NCBI GenBank assembly: GCA_949373085.1
Contig: CASICJ010000016.1
Coordinates: forward strand, 1 to 44,598
Direction of reading: 5' to 3'
DNA from: an uncultured Verrucomicrobiales bacterium
Lineage (GTDB): Bacteria; Verrucomicrobiota; Verrucomicrobiia; Verrucomicrobiales; Akkermansiaceae
Length of the DNA: 44,598 nt
Positions 8,824-18,206 of this stretch are shown piece after piece. Below the pieces are notes generated by a model, which was not told where the DNA came from, did no database searches, and worked only from the letters and a program-made list of their open reading frames with translations. Position numbers and translations under genes: made by a program. Position 1 is the first letter of the stretch. Each line of letters begins with the position of its first letter.

Positions 8824-10857
8824 GTGCTCATACGATGGTTGGGATTACTTGGCAGAAGAACCATAATATTTCTTCTTAGCTCTTTGGGATTCTCATCCGT
8901 TGCACGCGCGAAAAGCGTTGCTCGGCAGTGGAACGAGGAAGCCCTAGCGGCTATTCGTATCGACTTTCCGGCGCCAACCATCCACTCACGAAATCTCTTT
9001 CATCTTTCCGTGGCGATGTGGGACGCCTGGGCTGCTTACGACGATAAAGCGATAGGTTATCTTCATAACGACCGCGCCATAATTCCCGACGGATACACGG
9101 TAGAAATGGCTCGGCATGAAGCGATCAGCTACGCAGCCTACCGAGTTCTCAAATACCGCTACACCTTCTCAACAAATTCCTCCATCACTCTAGCTGCCCT
9201 AGATCTCCGCTTGAGCAACCTCGGATATGATAAAGCAGAGACTTCAACGACTGGAACTTCTCCCTCAGCCATCGGAAACAAGATTGCAGCCGCGATCATC
9301 AGTCATGGAAAGGAAGACGGGGCCAATGAAAGTACACTTGCCGGCTACCGCGATGACACGAACTACATCCCAGTAAATTCACCGCTCATTTTGGAGACAA
9401 ATGACACTGCTTCCTTCTTTCCCAACGGTTGGTCTGATCTGAATCGATGGCAGCCTCTAGCCTTCAGCGTTGCCTTCACCCAGAATGGTCAAATTGCTTC
9501 AAAAATTCAACGATTTGTCAGCCCACACTGGCGAAGCGTGAAGGCCTTTGGTTTATTTTCCTCCGACCAAAATTCCGACGGTCTTTACTTCGATCCAGGC
9601 GCTCCACCAAAATTGGGAGGAAGCGGCGACCTTGATTACAAAAATAATGCAGTTGAAGTTCTGGAATACTCGGCACTCCTTGATCCCTCCAATTCCACTA
9701 CCATCAACCTCTCACCATCAGCACGAGGAAATAATCCTCTTGGGACAAACGATGGGACCGGACATCCAGTCAATCCCGAAACGGGGCTTCCTTATCCTAG
9801 CAATGAAGTCCTTCACGCTGATTTCGGACGCTGTGCCGCAGAATTTTGGGCCGATGGACCAGAGTCGGAAACCCCTCCGGGGCACTGGAATGTCCTAGCC
9901 AACGAAGTCACGGATATGATAATCGCGAATCCTTCTCTGGATTTAAAAATCGCCCGTAAAGGCCCAGTATTAGAAACTCTCGAATGGGAGCTCAAACTCT
10001 ACTTTGCTCTGAATTCTGCTCTCCATAATACCGCAGTCGCCATCTGGGGCGTGAAGGAGCACTACGATTACGTCCGCCCCATTTCGGCTATCCGCTACCT
10101 TGCTCGCATTGGCAAATTGCCTCTTGTTCCCGGGCTAATCGAAGAAATCACCTCTTCAACCGCCCAAACCTACCACAGTCATCTTGCCTTCTACATTGGC
10201 AGTATTGCTGTTAACTGCTGGCCAGGAGAGCCGGACGATCCTGAAACAGAGGCGGGAGGACGAGAATGGATTTTGGGCCAAGACTGGCTTCCCTATCAAC
10301 GCGAATTCTTTGTCACTCCAGCATTCGCCGGATATGTCTCAGGACATTCGGGATTCAGCCGAGCTGCCGCCGAAGTAATGACTCTCTTTACCGGATCATC
10401 TTTTTTTCCGGGCGGACTATTTTCCCACACGATCCCCGCCGGTTATCTCAAATTTGAGGCGGGTCCTACTGAAGACGTTACCCTTCAATGGGCCACCTAC
10501 TACGACGCTGCAGATGAAGCAGGCGAATCGCGGATCTACGGCGGTATCCACGTTTCACCCGATGATGGCCCGGGACGGGTCATGGGTCAAAAAATCGGAC
10601 AAGCTGCTTACAAGCACGCTAAAAAATACTGGAATGGAGATATCTTGAACCAACCTCTTATCGTTTTGAATAACGATGGAATATTTTGGTTCCAGACTGT
10701 CCCGGGATATCAATACAAAGTCGAAAGTGGCACGGATCTTCTCAGCTTCCCGACAACCGCAGCGGACTCGATTCTTGCCACAGGACATGAAGCTTCGGTA
10801 ACCCTTCCACTCTCTGAGCCAAATCGCTTCTTTCGGCTGAAAATCACCCTCCCGTAA
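8824..10857 (+). CDS. Secreted vanadium-dependent haloperoxidase
   Basis: This 677-residue exported protein carries the complete vanadate-binding signature of vanadium haloperoxidases (PAP2 superfamily). The elements are K411-x6-R418P419 (KEHYDYVRP), S506-G507-H508 (YVSGHSGFS) and S569R570-x5-H576 (SRIYGGIHVSPDDG), with D580 after the last histidine. Such enzymes use hydrogen peroxide to oxidise halides, which then halogenate organics. The N-terminus has a hydrophobic leader ending near SSVARAK. The last 65 or so residues (WFQTVPGYQYKVESGTDL ... RFFRLKITLP) form the small beta-rich C-terminal domain frequent on secreted Verrucomicrobiota proteins. The start is taken as GTG 8824, which gives a signal peptide of usual length. 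It converges on ileS with 24 bp between stops. Which halide is used cannot be read from the sequence. Confidence 0.85.
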   Translation: MLIRWLGLLGRRTIIFLLSSLGFSSVARAKSVARQWNEEALAAIRIDFPAPTIHSRNLFHLSVAMWDAWAAYDDKAIGYLHNDRAIIPDGYTVEMARHEAISYAAYRVLKYRYTFSTNSSITLAALDLRLSNLGYDKAETSTTGTSPSAIGNKIAAAIISHGKEDGANESTLAGYRDDTNYIPVNSPLILETNDTASFFPNGWSDLNRWQPLAFSVAFTQNGQIASKIQRFVSPHWRSVKAFGLFSSDQNSDGLYFDPGAPPKLGGSGDLDYKNNAVEVLEYSALLDPSNSTTINLSPSARGNNPLGTNDGTGHPVNPETGLPYPSNEVLHADFGRCAAEFWADGPESETPPGHWNVLANEVTDMIIANPSLDLKIARKGPVLETLEWELKLYFALNSALHNTAVAIWGVKEHYDYVRPISAIRYLARIGKLPLVPGLIEEITSSTAQTYHSHLAFYIGSIAVNCWPGEPDDPETEAGGREWILGQDWLPYQREFFVTPAFAGYVSGHSGFSRAAAEVMTLFTGSSFFPGGLFSHTIPAGYLKFEAGPTEDVTLQWATYYDAADEAGESRIYGGIHVSPDDGPGRVMGQKIGQAAYKHAKKYWNGDILNQPLIVLNNDGIFWFQTVPGYQYKVESGTDLLSFPTTAADSILATGHEASVTLPLSEPNRFFRLKITLP

Positions 10858-10881
10858 TCACGATTGCCGTTGGGGGAAATT

Positions 10882-13599
10882 CTAAGAGACCGCATCCGCA
10901 CAACGCTGACAAAGACCCTCGTCATTGACAGGAGGCTCATATTTTCTGCAACGAGGACACATCGGATATGAAGTTGCTTCGGCAACCGCAGATAAAACTT
11001 CACCCTCTTCAACCTTAAGTTCGCTCACAATGAAGAATTCGCTAGCGAATTGGTGATCCTTGAGCAGTTCAAGGCAGGTATTGCTCGGAGGGACAGTGAG
11101 AGTGACGCTGGCTTCGTTATTCTTTTTAAACTCTTTAGCCTGAACCTTTTCTTCGATCGCGGCCTGCATGACAGTTTTGATCTCAAGAAATTTATCAATA
11201 AGCTCTATCGCCTCGGTAGTAGCATACTTGGGATTTACCTTTGGGAAATCCTGTTCATGGATGCTCCCTTCACGACCCGCGTGCTCCCAGGCTTCCTCGC
11301 TGGTGTATGCAAGAACCGGCGCGAGAAGTTTCACGAGAGCATCGAAAAGCTGGCCCATCACCCAAACGCTCGCTTTGCGTTGCTCACTTTCCTTGGTATC
11401 GCAATAGAGGCGATCCTTAGTAATATCAATGTAGTTGGCACTGAGATCACTCGCTGCAAATTGATTAATCAGCGTGAAAACTTTTCGGAAGTCATACTTC
11501 TCATAAGCATCTCGCACTTCAGCAATGATAACCTGTAAACGCTCCATGATCCACTGATCAATCAACGGGAGTGATGTTGGTTCATCTACCTTCTCATCCC
11601 GCATGTTACCAAGAAGAATCTTAAAGGTGTTACGAAGTCGACGATAAGGTTCTCCAACTTGCTGAAAGAGCTTCTCGCTGAAGGGAACCTCTTTTTGCCA
11701 ATCCACCGAACTCACCCAGAGGCGAAGGATATCAGCACCATATTTCCCATAGAAGTGAGCCGCATCTGTTGGTTTCCCTTTCTTCTTGGCATCCGATTTC
11801 GAGGTCTTCTTACCAGTTTCGGTATCCACAACAAAACCGTGGGTCATCACCGTTTTGTAAGGTGCTTTATCTCGAACTCCAACACTCAACATCAGCGAGC
11901 TTTGAAACCAACCACGGTGCTGATCAGTCGCTTCGAGGTAGAGGTCAGCCGGCACATTCAATTCAGGATGGGCCTCAAGAACAGCAACATGAGACGAACC
12001 CGAATCAATCCAAACGTCTAGAGTATCTCGGCATTTTGTGGACCCAGCAGGCAGGTCGAGAAAATCGGCCCATTCGGCATCAGACTTTTCGAACCAGACA
12101 TTAGTACCTTCCTTCTCAACGAGATCAGCAACTTTCTTAGCAAGATCAGCCGAGACGATGGGTTCACCATCTTCCTTGAAGAAAACGGGAAGCGGAACAC
12201 CCCAAGTTCTCTGACGGGAAATACACCAGTCGGGGCGGGCCTCGACGGTTCCATGAATACGATTACGACCCCAACTTGGAAGCCACTCAACATCATCAAT
12301 CTCACTCAGAGCTTTTTCGCGAAGCCCCTCCATCGAGATGAAGAACTGCTCTACCGCGCGAAAGATAATGGGCGTCTTTGAGCGCCAGCAGTGCGGGTAG
12401 CTGTGCTCGTAGGTTTCTTCGCCAAGGAGCGCTCCTTTTTCAGTCAGAATCTCAACAATACGAGCATTCCCTTTGAAGACATGGGTCCCAATCAACTCAG
12501 ATAGGCCGCATTCCTCAGTGAAGAGACCATCGTCATCAACCGGGCTAAGAACAGCTAAACCATTTTGCTGCCCGATCGAGTAATCGTCAGCGCCGTGGCC
12601 GGGAGCGATGTGAACCGCACCTGTTCCAGATTCGGTGGTAACGAAAGGGGCAAGAATCACTTTAGAAGTGCGCTCAAGGAAGGGATGCTGTGCTTCAACT
12701 CCTTCAAGCTCTACTCCTTTAATTTCACCCAATTCCTCTTCTAGAGTCAGGCCAGTCTTTTCCTGAAAATCAACAAGGAGATCACGAACAACAATAATTG
12801 TTTCACCATTCGAATACTTTCCGATGGTGTAGGTAAAACGCTCGTGCACCGCGATTCCGAGGTTCGCTGGAAGCGTCCAAGGGGTCGTAGTCCAGATTGC
12901 GATCGAGCTCCCGGCAGGTAAAGCGTCGTGCGATGGAAGATCAAATTTCACGAAAACCGCAGTCGATCTCTTGACCTGATACTCAACCTCGGCCTCAGCA
13001 AGCGCTGTCTTAGCCCCGAAAGACCACTGGACTGGCTTCTTTGACTGATAAATGCAGCCCTTCTCAATTAGGGCGGCAAAGGTCCTGAGAATGTTGGCTT
13101 CGTAGCCTGGATCAAGGGTGAGGTAAGGATTATTCCAATCACCAAAAACCCCGAGGCGCTTGAAAGACTCACGCTGGGTATCGATCCAGCCGCGGGCGAA
13201 GGTTTCACAGCGACGACGGATTTCAGCAGGCTCGATGTCGCGAGCATCCTCATCCTGCATCACCTTAAACTCGATCGGCAGTCCGTGGCAGTCCCAACCA
13301 GGGATATAAGGTGCTTCAAACCCCGCCATGGACTTTGATTTCACCACAAAGTCCTTAAGCACCTTGTTTAAGCCCGTCCCCATATGAACGTCCCCATTTG
13401 CAAATGGAGGACCATCGTGAAGAATGAAACGCGGAGCATTCTCAGCCTTCTTCTTGGCGATAATTCGCGCGTAAAGATCTTCGGAGTTCCATTTTTCGAG
13501 GCGCGCCGGTTCCCGCACGGTCAGATTACCCTTCATAGGGAAATCTGTTTTGGGCAGAAACAGGGTGTCTTTATAGGATTTTCCTTCAGGAGTGCTCAT
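10882..13599 (-). CDS. ileS: Isoleucyl-tRNA synthetase
   Basis: This 905-residue class I aminoacyl-tRNA synthetase charges tRNA-Ile with isoleucine in the cytoplasm. The HIGH-type motif appears as HMGT (residues 72-75, in PPFANGDVHMGTGLNKVLKD). The CP1 editing domain contains WTTTPWTLPANLGIAV and the GTGAVHIAPGHGADDY region. WFQSSL precedes the KMSKS loop, which here reads KTSKS. The anticodon-binding domain has YRRLRNTFKILLGNM. A C-terminal CPRCRKYEPP...CQRC zinc finger ends the protein. The HMGT and KTSKS variants look like lineage features rather than damage, because all surrounding catalytic blocks are intact. It starts at an ATG with 222 bp to the next gene upstream on its strand side and is the main housekeeping gene in the window. 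Confidence 0.95.
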   Translation of the reverse strand: MSTPEGKSYKDTLFLPKTDFPMKGNLTVREPARLEKWNSEDLYARIIAKKKAENAPRFILHDGPPFANGDVHMGTGLNKVLKDFVVKSKSMAGFEAPYIPGWDCHGLPIEFKVMQDEDARDIEPAEIRRRCETFARGWIDTQRESFKRLGVFGDWNNPYLTLDPGYEANILRTFAALIEKGCIYQSKKPVQWSFGAKTALAEAEVEYQVKRSTAVFVKFDLPSHDALPAGSSIAIWTTTPWTLPANLGIAVHERFTYTIGKYSNGETIIVVRDLLVDFQEKTGLTLEEELGEIKGVELEGVEAQHPFLERTSKVILAPFVTTESGTGAVHIAPGHGADDYSIGQQNGLAVLSPVDDDGLFTEECGLSELIGTHVFKGNARIVEILTEKGALLGEETYEHSYPHCWRSKTPIIFRAVEQFFISMEGLREKALSEIDDVEWLPSWGRNRIHGTVEARPDWCISRQRTWGVPLPVFFKEDGEPIVSADLAKKVADLVEKEGTNVWFEKSDAEWADFLDLPAGSTKCRDTLDVWIDSGSSHVAVLEAHPELNVPADLYLEATDQHRGWFQSSLMLSVGVRDKAPYKTVMTHGFVVDTETGKKTSKSDAKKKGKPTDAAHFYGKYGADILRLWVSSVDWQKEVPFSEKLFQQVGEPYRRLRNTFKILLGNMRDEKVDEPTSLPLIDQWIMERLQVIIAEVRDAYEKYDFRKVFTLINQFAASDLSANYIDITKDRLYCDTKESEQRKASVWVMGQLFDALVKLLAPVLAYTSEEAWEHAGREGSIHEQDFPKVNPKYATTEAIELIDKFLEIKTVMQAAIEEKVQAKEFKKNNEASVTLTVPPSNTCLELLKDHQFASEFFIVSELKVEEGEVLSAVAEATSYPMCPRCRKYEPPVNDEGLCQRCADAVS

Positions 13600-13821
13600 A
13601 GCGCTAGAAATTAGGGCGGGACGCTAGGCATGAGGACCCAAAAGGTCAAGGTCGGGCCAAAACACCTCATTTCCTAACCATTGAAACCGAATTCGGATTA
13701 CAAGGTTGTTCCGCCCAATTACCCAAAAAAACCACTATAAGCCCGCAAATATGATCACTGTTCCGACCGCGCAGGCTGGTTAATGAAACCGCATCGCAAA
13801 CAAAATTCCAGCAACAGCATG

Positions 13822-15213
13822 TCACGCTAGGATATCGCGTACAACATGTCCGTGGACATCAGTGAGGCGGAAATCCCGACCTGAGTATCGGTAGGTCAAA
13901 TTTTCGTGATCGAGACCCATGAGATGGAGGATAGTCGCGTGGAGATCGTGAACATGGACCTTGTTTTCCATTGCCGCAAAACCGAATTCGTCGGTCGAAC
14001 CGTAGGTCATGCCGCCCTTGACTCCTCCGCCGGCGAGCCAAACGGTAAATCCATGGTGATTATGGTCACGACCACTTCCACCTTCAGACACCGGGGTGCG
14101 ACCGAACTCACCTCCCCATAAAACCAAAGTGTCTTCAAGGAGGCCCCGTGATTTCAAATCACGGAGTAAGCCGGCAATAGCCTGATCACTTTGCTGTCCC
14201 TTAGATCGGTGTCCATTTTCGATATTACTATGGTCATCCCAAGGTTGCCCGCCACCAAAATAAACCTGTACCATGCGAACACCACGCTCGACGAGACGGC
14301 GGGCCGCGAGACAGGAATCGGCAAACTGCCCTTTTCCATAGAGCTCACGAGTCGCTTTGGTTTCCTTGCTCACATCAAAAGCCTCTGGAGCTTCGGTCTG
14401 CATCCTGAAGGCCACTTCGAGCGACTGGATCCGTGATTCCAGCTTGTCATCTCCGGCGCGCTGATCTGAATGGAGGCCATTGAGCCGGTTAATCAGATCA
14501 AGCTGTTGACGCTGGGTTCGTGGAGTCAGGTGCTTATTACTGATGTGATCGACGATCTTCTTGGGATCGAGCTTGCCAATATGGCAACCCTGATGGATCC
14601 CGGGAAGAAAGCCGTTGCTCCAAAGTTGTGGCCCCACCACGGGTTTGCCCGGGCACAAAACCACGAAACCGGGGAGGTTTTGATTTTCGGTACCCAAGCC
14701 ATAGCTAAGCCACGATCCCATGCTGGGACGAATTGGTTGAGTGATCCCCGAGTTCATCATGAGCAGTGAAGGCTCGTGATTGGGTACATCAGTATGCATC
14801 GATCGAATCACGCAGATATCATCGATACACTTAGCGACCTCAGGGAAAATTTCGCTAACCGGAATCCCAGACTGCCCCGACTGCTTGAACTTAAAAGGAG
14901 ATTTGAAAAGTCCTCCGGTTTGTCTTTCTGTTTTACGTTCAGCTCCCGGCGGGCGCTGCCCATGATATTTCTCGAGAGCCGGCTTAGGGTCAAAGGTATC
15001 AACCTGAGAAGGGCCACCATTCATGAAGAGATGAATGATGCGCTTGGCCTTGGGTTCAATATGCGGCGACTTTGGAATGAGCGGGCTTTCCGCGGCCAGT
15101 AAGCCTTGGTCCGCAAGAACTCCAGCAAGCCCGAGCGACGCGAATCCTCCTCCAGCGCGCCGCAACATGTCACGGCGATTCATTGTTGATTGATCAAAGG
15201 TTCCGTCTTGCAT
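13822..15213 (-). CDS. DUF1501 Tat-exported protein (module 2)
   Basis: This 463-residue DUF1501 protein has a twin-arginine leader (MNRRDMLRRAGGGFASLGLA). The Met at residue 11 (base 15183) is an equally good start. The family blocks are present: AKRIIHLFMNGGPSQVDTFD, RPSMGSWLSYGLG, GVRMVQVYFGG..PWDDHSN, TLVLWGGEFGRTP, GRDHNHHGFTVWLAGGG and HVHDLHATILHLMGLDHENL...RLTDVHGHV. It follows the PSCyt/PSD1 gene on the minus strand with a 1-bp gap, giving the same module order as at 2.9-7.3 kb. Confidence 0.85.
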   Translation of the reverse strand: MQDGTFDQSTMNRRDMLRRAGGGFASLGLAGVLADQGLLAAESPLIPKSPHIEPKAKRIIHLFMNGGPSQVDTFDPKPALEKYHGQRPPGAERKTERQTGGLFKSPFKFKQSGQSGIPVSEIFPEVAKCIDDICVIRSMHTDVPNHEPSLLMMNSGITQPIRPSMGSWLSYGLGTENQNLPGFVVLCPGKPVVGPQLWSNGFLPGIHQGCHIGKLDPKKIVDHISNKHLTPRTQRQQLDLINRLNGLHSDQRAGDDKLESRIQSLEVAFRMQTEAPEAFDVSKETKATRELYGKGQFADSCLAARRLVERGVRMVQVYFGGGQPWDDHSNIENGHRSKGQQSDQAIAGLLRDLKSRGLLEDTLVLWGGEFGRTPVSEGGSGRDHNHHGFTVWLAGGGVKGGMTYGSTDEFGFAAMENKVHVHDLHATILHLMGLDHENLTYRYSGRDFRLTDVHGHVVRDILA

Positions 15214-15214
15214 A

Positions 15215-18007
15215 TTAATCGAGATACATCAACTCGTTGCTAGCAAGCAACGCCTGACAATACTGCTCCAAACGAGAGAGTTTGTCGTCCTTTTCTTTTC
15301 CGATTGTAAGATAGGCCTGCGCAACTTCTGATTCCGCTTCCGAGGACGAACGCCCAAAGGCAAGGCGATAAGCGAATTCCACTTGCTCTGGAATTCCATC
15401 ATGCTCATCAGTCACCCGCTTGGCAAAAGCCTTAGCCTGATCAATCATGAAGTCACTATTGAGAACGAAGAGTTGTTGCTGAGGAACAGTCGTCTCTGTC
15501 CGAGAAGCGGCAGAAACATTTGCATCAGGAAAATCAAAAATCCTCAACATTCCATCGAGTTGGTGACGACTGATGCTCGCGTATACCGTCCGGCGGGTTT
15601 TATTTTTCGTGAGTTCAATAGTCGGGCCACCCATCGCTGGATCTAAATTTCCAGAGATCGTCAGTAGGGCATCCCGCCAAGCCTCAACCTCAAGACGTCT
15701 ACGCTCAAACCGCCAACGGAAGCGATTATCGCCATCGAGCTCCTCGTTTTCAGAACTCCGCTCGCTGGAAAGTTGATAGGTCGCCGAGTTGAGAATCTGG
15801 CGATGCAGCCACTTAAGCGACCATCCGTTCTCAATGAAATTGACGGTCAACCAATCGAGTAGTTCCGGATGGGTCGGGGATTCACCCAAAAGACCAAAGT
15901 TACTTGAAGTCGTCACCAGCCCTTTCCCGAAGTGCCATTGCCAAACGCGGTTTACAATCACGCGGGCAGTGAGAGGATTCTGCGGAGAAGCGATAGCCTC
16001 AGCAAGGTCAAGACGTGAAAAAGGATGATTCTTGGCCGCCTCGGGATCAGTCGGTCGTGGTTCATTTTCTAAAATCTCAAGAGTCCCCCGGGCAACCCAT
16101 TCTCCTTTGCTTGCCGGATTACCACGGATATAGACCTGCATCGCTTTACCTCCTCCCTGAACCCCATGGGCTAAGGGATACTTTGGCTTGGCCTTTTTAC
16201 GAAGAGACTCAAATTCGGTCTTCTTTCGATCTGCTTCCGCTTTTTGCTCCTCATTCAAAAGCCTCGCATAAGCGTCATTTTCAGCGGCATAGAGGGGAGC
16301 GTGCCCGTCATACCAGATATTTTTAAGAAGGCGCTTCTGATCATTCTCCATCTTCCCAATGACCTTGTTCAACCGGTCTTCCAAATTACGAGCTTTGGCC
16401 AACTCCTCTGCTTTCTCAGTCTCAATCCGCGTAAAGGCTTCTTCAGCACGATCTACCAAATTTTGGAATTGGTTTGCCAACTCAACAATTTTTTCAGGAA
16501 CCTTGAGGCTATCGTAAGTGGGCTTCTCTTTGAAATTCGCGTCTACCTCATGCCACCCTTTTAATTCAGGCAAACGCTTCATCAGGTCATTCTTGCGACC
16601 CTTCTCCAGCATTTCTCGGAATCGCTTCGTATAATGGCGATGTAGACCCGCTTGCTCCGCGAACTCGTCGTCCGAAATCTTGACCCCTTGCGATTTCAAG
16701 GTCACCAGTCGCCAACCTTCTTGCAGGTATCGGCCCACTTGGCCAAGCTTCTTCTGGCCCTCTTGTTTACCAATCCCTTTAAGATAGCTACGATGTTTTG
16801 ATTCAAGATCTTTAATGGCCCGCTGCTCATCATTATAAGCCTTCACCTCTTCCTCTCCGGCCAATGGAATCTCAGAATACCTTCGCCCGTTAAAGACTCC
16901 GGCCAAAGCATAATAATCTCGGGTTGGAATGGGATCGAATTTATGATCGTGGCATCGAGCACACGATACGGTCAGGCCAAGGAATCCGCGAGTTACTGTA
17001 TCGATGGTGTCGTCGAGCTCATCCGCCTCAGCTTGTGCCTTGTCGGAGTTTTTATAATACTGTGCTCCGAGACCCAGGAAACCAAGTCCAGCAAACTGAC
17101 GAAAACGATCTTCCGTTTCCTCTTCCATTAAATCACCTGCCAATTGGAATTTGATGAACTTATCGAATGGAAGATCTTCATTGAACATTTTGATGACCCA
17201 GTCGCGGTATTGATGGGCGTTCGTCCGCTTCTTAACTCCAAAAGTGTGAGCCTGGTCCTCAGCATAACGCGCCACATCGAGCCAATGACGCCCCCAACGT
17301 TCACCGTAATGGGGAGACTTCAAAAGTGTATCAACGAGATTTGCAATCGCACTTTCCTGATCCTTTGCAGAGTTCTTAAGAAACTCGTCGACCTGACCGG
17401 GAGTTGGAGGAAGCCCCAGTAGATCAAAGTAAATTCTCCGCACCAACACCCGAGATGAAGCGGCAGGCACCGGGCTTAAGTTTTGTTTTTCTAGTTGGCG
17501 CAGTATGAAACCATCAAGCTCAGATCGACCCCATTTGGAATTCTTCAATTCGGGCAGCTTCGGCTCTTTTGGCGCCTTAAAGGCCCAGTGGCTAGACGCA
17601 TCAATTTTAGTGCTCTTGAGCTTACTGTCGGCTTGTTCCCGCGGATCAATAGCCCCCCCCTCGATCCATTGGGAAAAGTCGGAGATGATCCCATCAGAAA
17701 GCTTCCCCTTTGGAGGCATCTCCAATTCTTCCTGCCGCAGCGCTTTCAAGATTAGACTCTCAGAAACATTCCCTGGAATAACCGCCGGACCCGTATCCCC
17801 ACCTTTTTGGATCCCCTTCTTAGTATCCAGAAATAATCCTCCCTTTAGCTTGCCTCGATTGGCCGCCTCCACGGAGTGACATCCGTAACACTTATCCACC
17901 AAAACCGGACGGATCTTGGCCTCGAAGAAATCGAGCCCGACTTCCGCCGCCGAAACCCCACTGACGAAAAAGACAGCGAGAATTTGAAGGCGAAACTTGA
18001 AGAGCAT
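15215..18007 (-). CDS. PSCyt1-DUF1549-DUF1553 secreted protein with coiled-coil insert
   Basis: The frame is open to 18142, but the ATG at 18007 is chosen because it starts directly with a Sec signal peptide (MLFKFRLQILAVFFVSGVSA). The product is then 930 residues. CYGCH (residues 40-44) is the PSCyt1 haem motif, with EMPPKGKL as the distal methionine region. DUF1549 carries ERWGRHWLDVARYAEDQ and CARCHDHKFDPI (C349). Between DUF1549 and DUF1553 there is a long charged helical insert (about residues 390-600) with repeated KAEE/RKK patterns, likely coiled coil, in place of the LamG insert of module 1. DUF1553 has SRLDLAEAIASPQNPLTARV and the THPELLDWL block. Just before the chosen ATG lies a run of ten C on the coding strand (see the homopolymer entry). 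It is followed at once by a DUF1501 gene. Confidence 0.85.
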   Translation of the reverse strand: MLFKFRLQILAVFFVSGVSAAEVGLDFFEAKIRPVLVDKCYGCHSVEAANRGKLKGGLFLDTKKGIQKGGDTGPAVIPGNVSESLILKALRQEELEMPPKGKLSDGIISDFSQWIEGGAIDPREQADSKLKSTKIDASSHWAFKAPKEPKLPELKNSKWGRSELDGFILRQLEKQNLSPVPAASSRVLVRRIYFDLLGLPPTPGQVDEFLKNSAKDQESAIANLVDTLLKSPHYGERWGRHWLDVARYAEDQAHTFGVKKRTNAHQYRDWVIKMFNEDLPFDKFIKFQLAGDLMEEETEDRFRQFAGLGFLGLGAQYYKNSDKAQAEADELDDTIDTVTRGFLGLTVSCARCHDHKFDPIPTRDYYALAGVFNGRRYSEIPLAGEEEVKAYNDEQRAIKDLESKHRSYLKGIGKQEGQKKLGQVGRYLQEGWRLVTLKSQGVKISDDEFAEQAGLHRHYTKRFREMLEKGRKNDLMKRLPELKGWHEVDANFKEKPTYDSLKVPEKIVELANQFQNLVDRAEEAFTRIETEKAEELAKARNLEDRLNKVIGKMENDQKRLLKNIWYDGHAPLYAAENDAYARLLNEEQKAEADRKKTEFESLRKKAKPKYPLAHGVQGGGKAMQVYIRGNPASKGEWVARGTLEILENEPRPTDPEAAKNHPFSRLDLAEAIASPQNPLTARVIVNRVWQWHFGKGLVTTSSNFGLLGESPTHPELLDWLTVNFIENGWSLKWLHRQILNSATYQLSSERSSENEELDGDNRFRWRFERRRLEVEAWRDALLTISGNLDPAMGGPTIELTKNKTRRTVYASISRHQLDGMLRIFDFPDANVSAASRTETTVPQQQLFVLNSDFMIDQAKAFAKRVTDEHDGIPEQVEFAYRLAFGRSSSEAESEVAQAYLTIGKEKDDKLSRLEQYCQALLASNELMYLD

Positions 18008-18013
18008 CGGGGA

Positions 18014-18023
18014 GGGGGGGGGG
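18014..18023. repeat. Homopolymer G10 (C10 on the coding strand) before a start codon
   Basis: Ten consecutive G, inside a longer G-rich stretch interrupted only by two A, lie 6 bp upstream of the ATG at 18007. On the coding strand this is a C-tract where a ribosome-binding site would be expected, and no purine-rich site is seen there. Confidence 0.8.
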
Positions 18024-18206
18024 AGGAAGTGTCTGAGATTATGCTTAACGTCCGAGCGATACGAGATCTTACAAGGGGCCATATTTGGGTGCAATTCATC
18101 CGCTAGAAGCACCTGAATCCCCTGAAATTTCTGGGCACCCAAGCTGGAGATTCATTTTCACTGAAACCTTCCGTGAAATTGCCGACAGGGAATGGAAGCC
18201 GTTATT

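Noticed and set aside
13369-13383. HMGT and KTSKS in IleRS as evidence of an inactive or resistant enzyme
   Set aside because: All surrounding synthetase blocks are intact, and such variants occur naturally in IleRS families, so they are more likely lineage features.
18008-18142. N-terminal extension of the module 2 PSD protein
   Set aside because: The extra 45 codons precede a complete Sec signal peptide and contain the C10 tract; they look non-coding.
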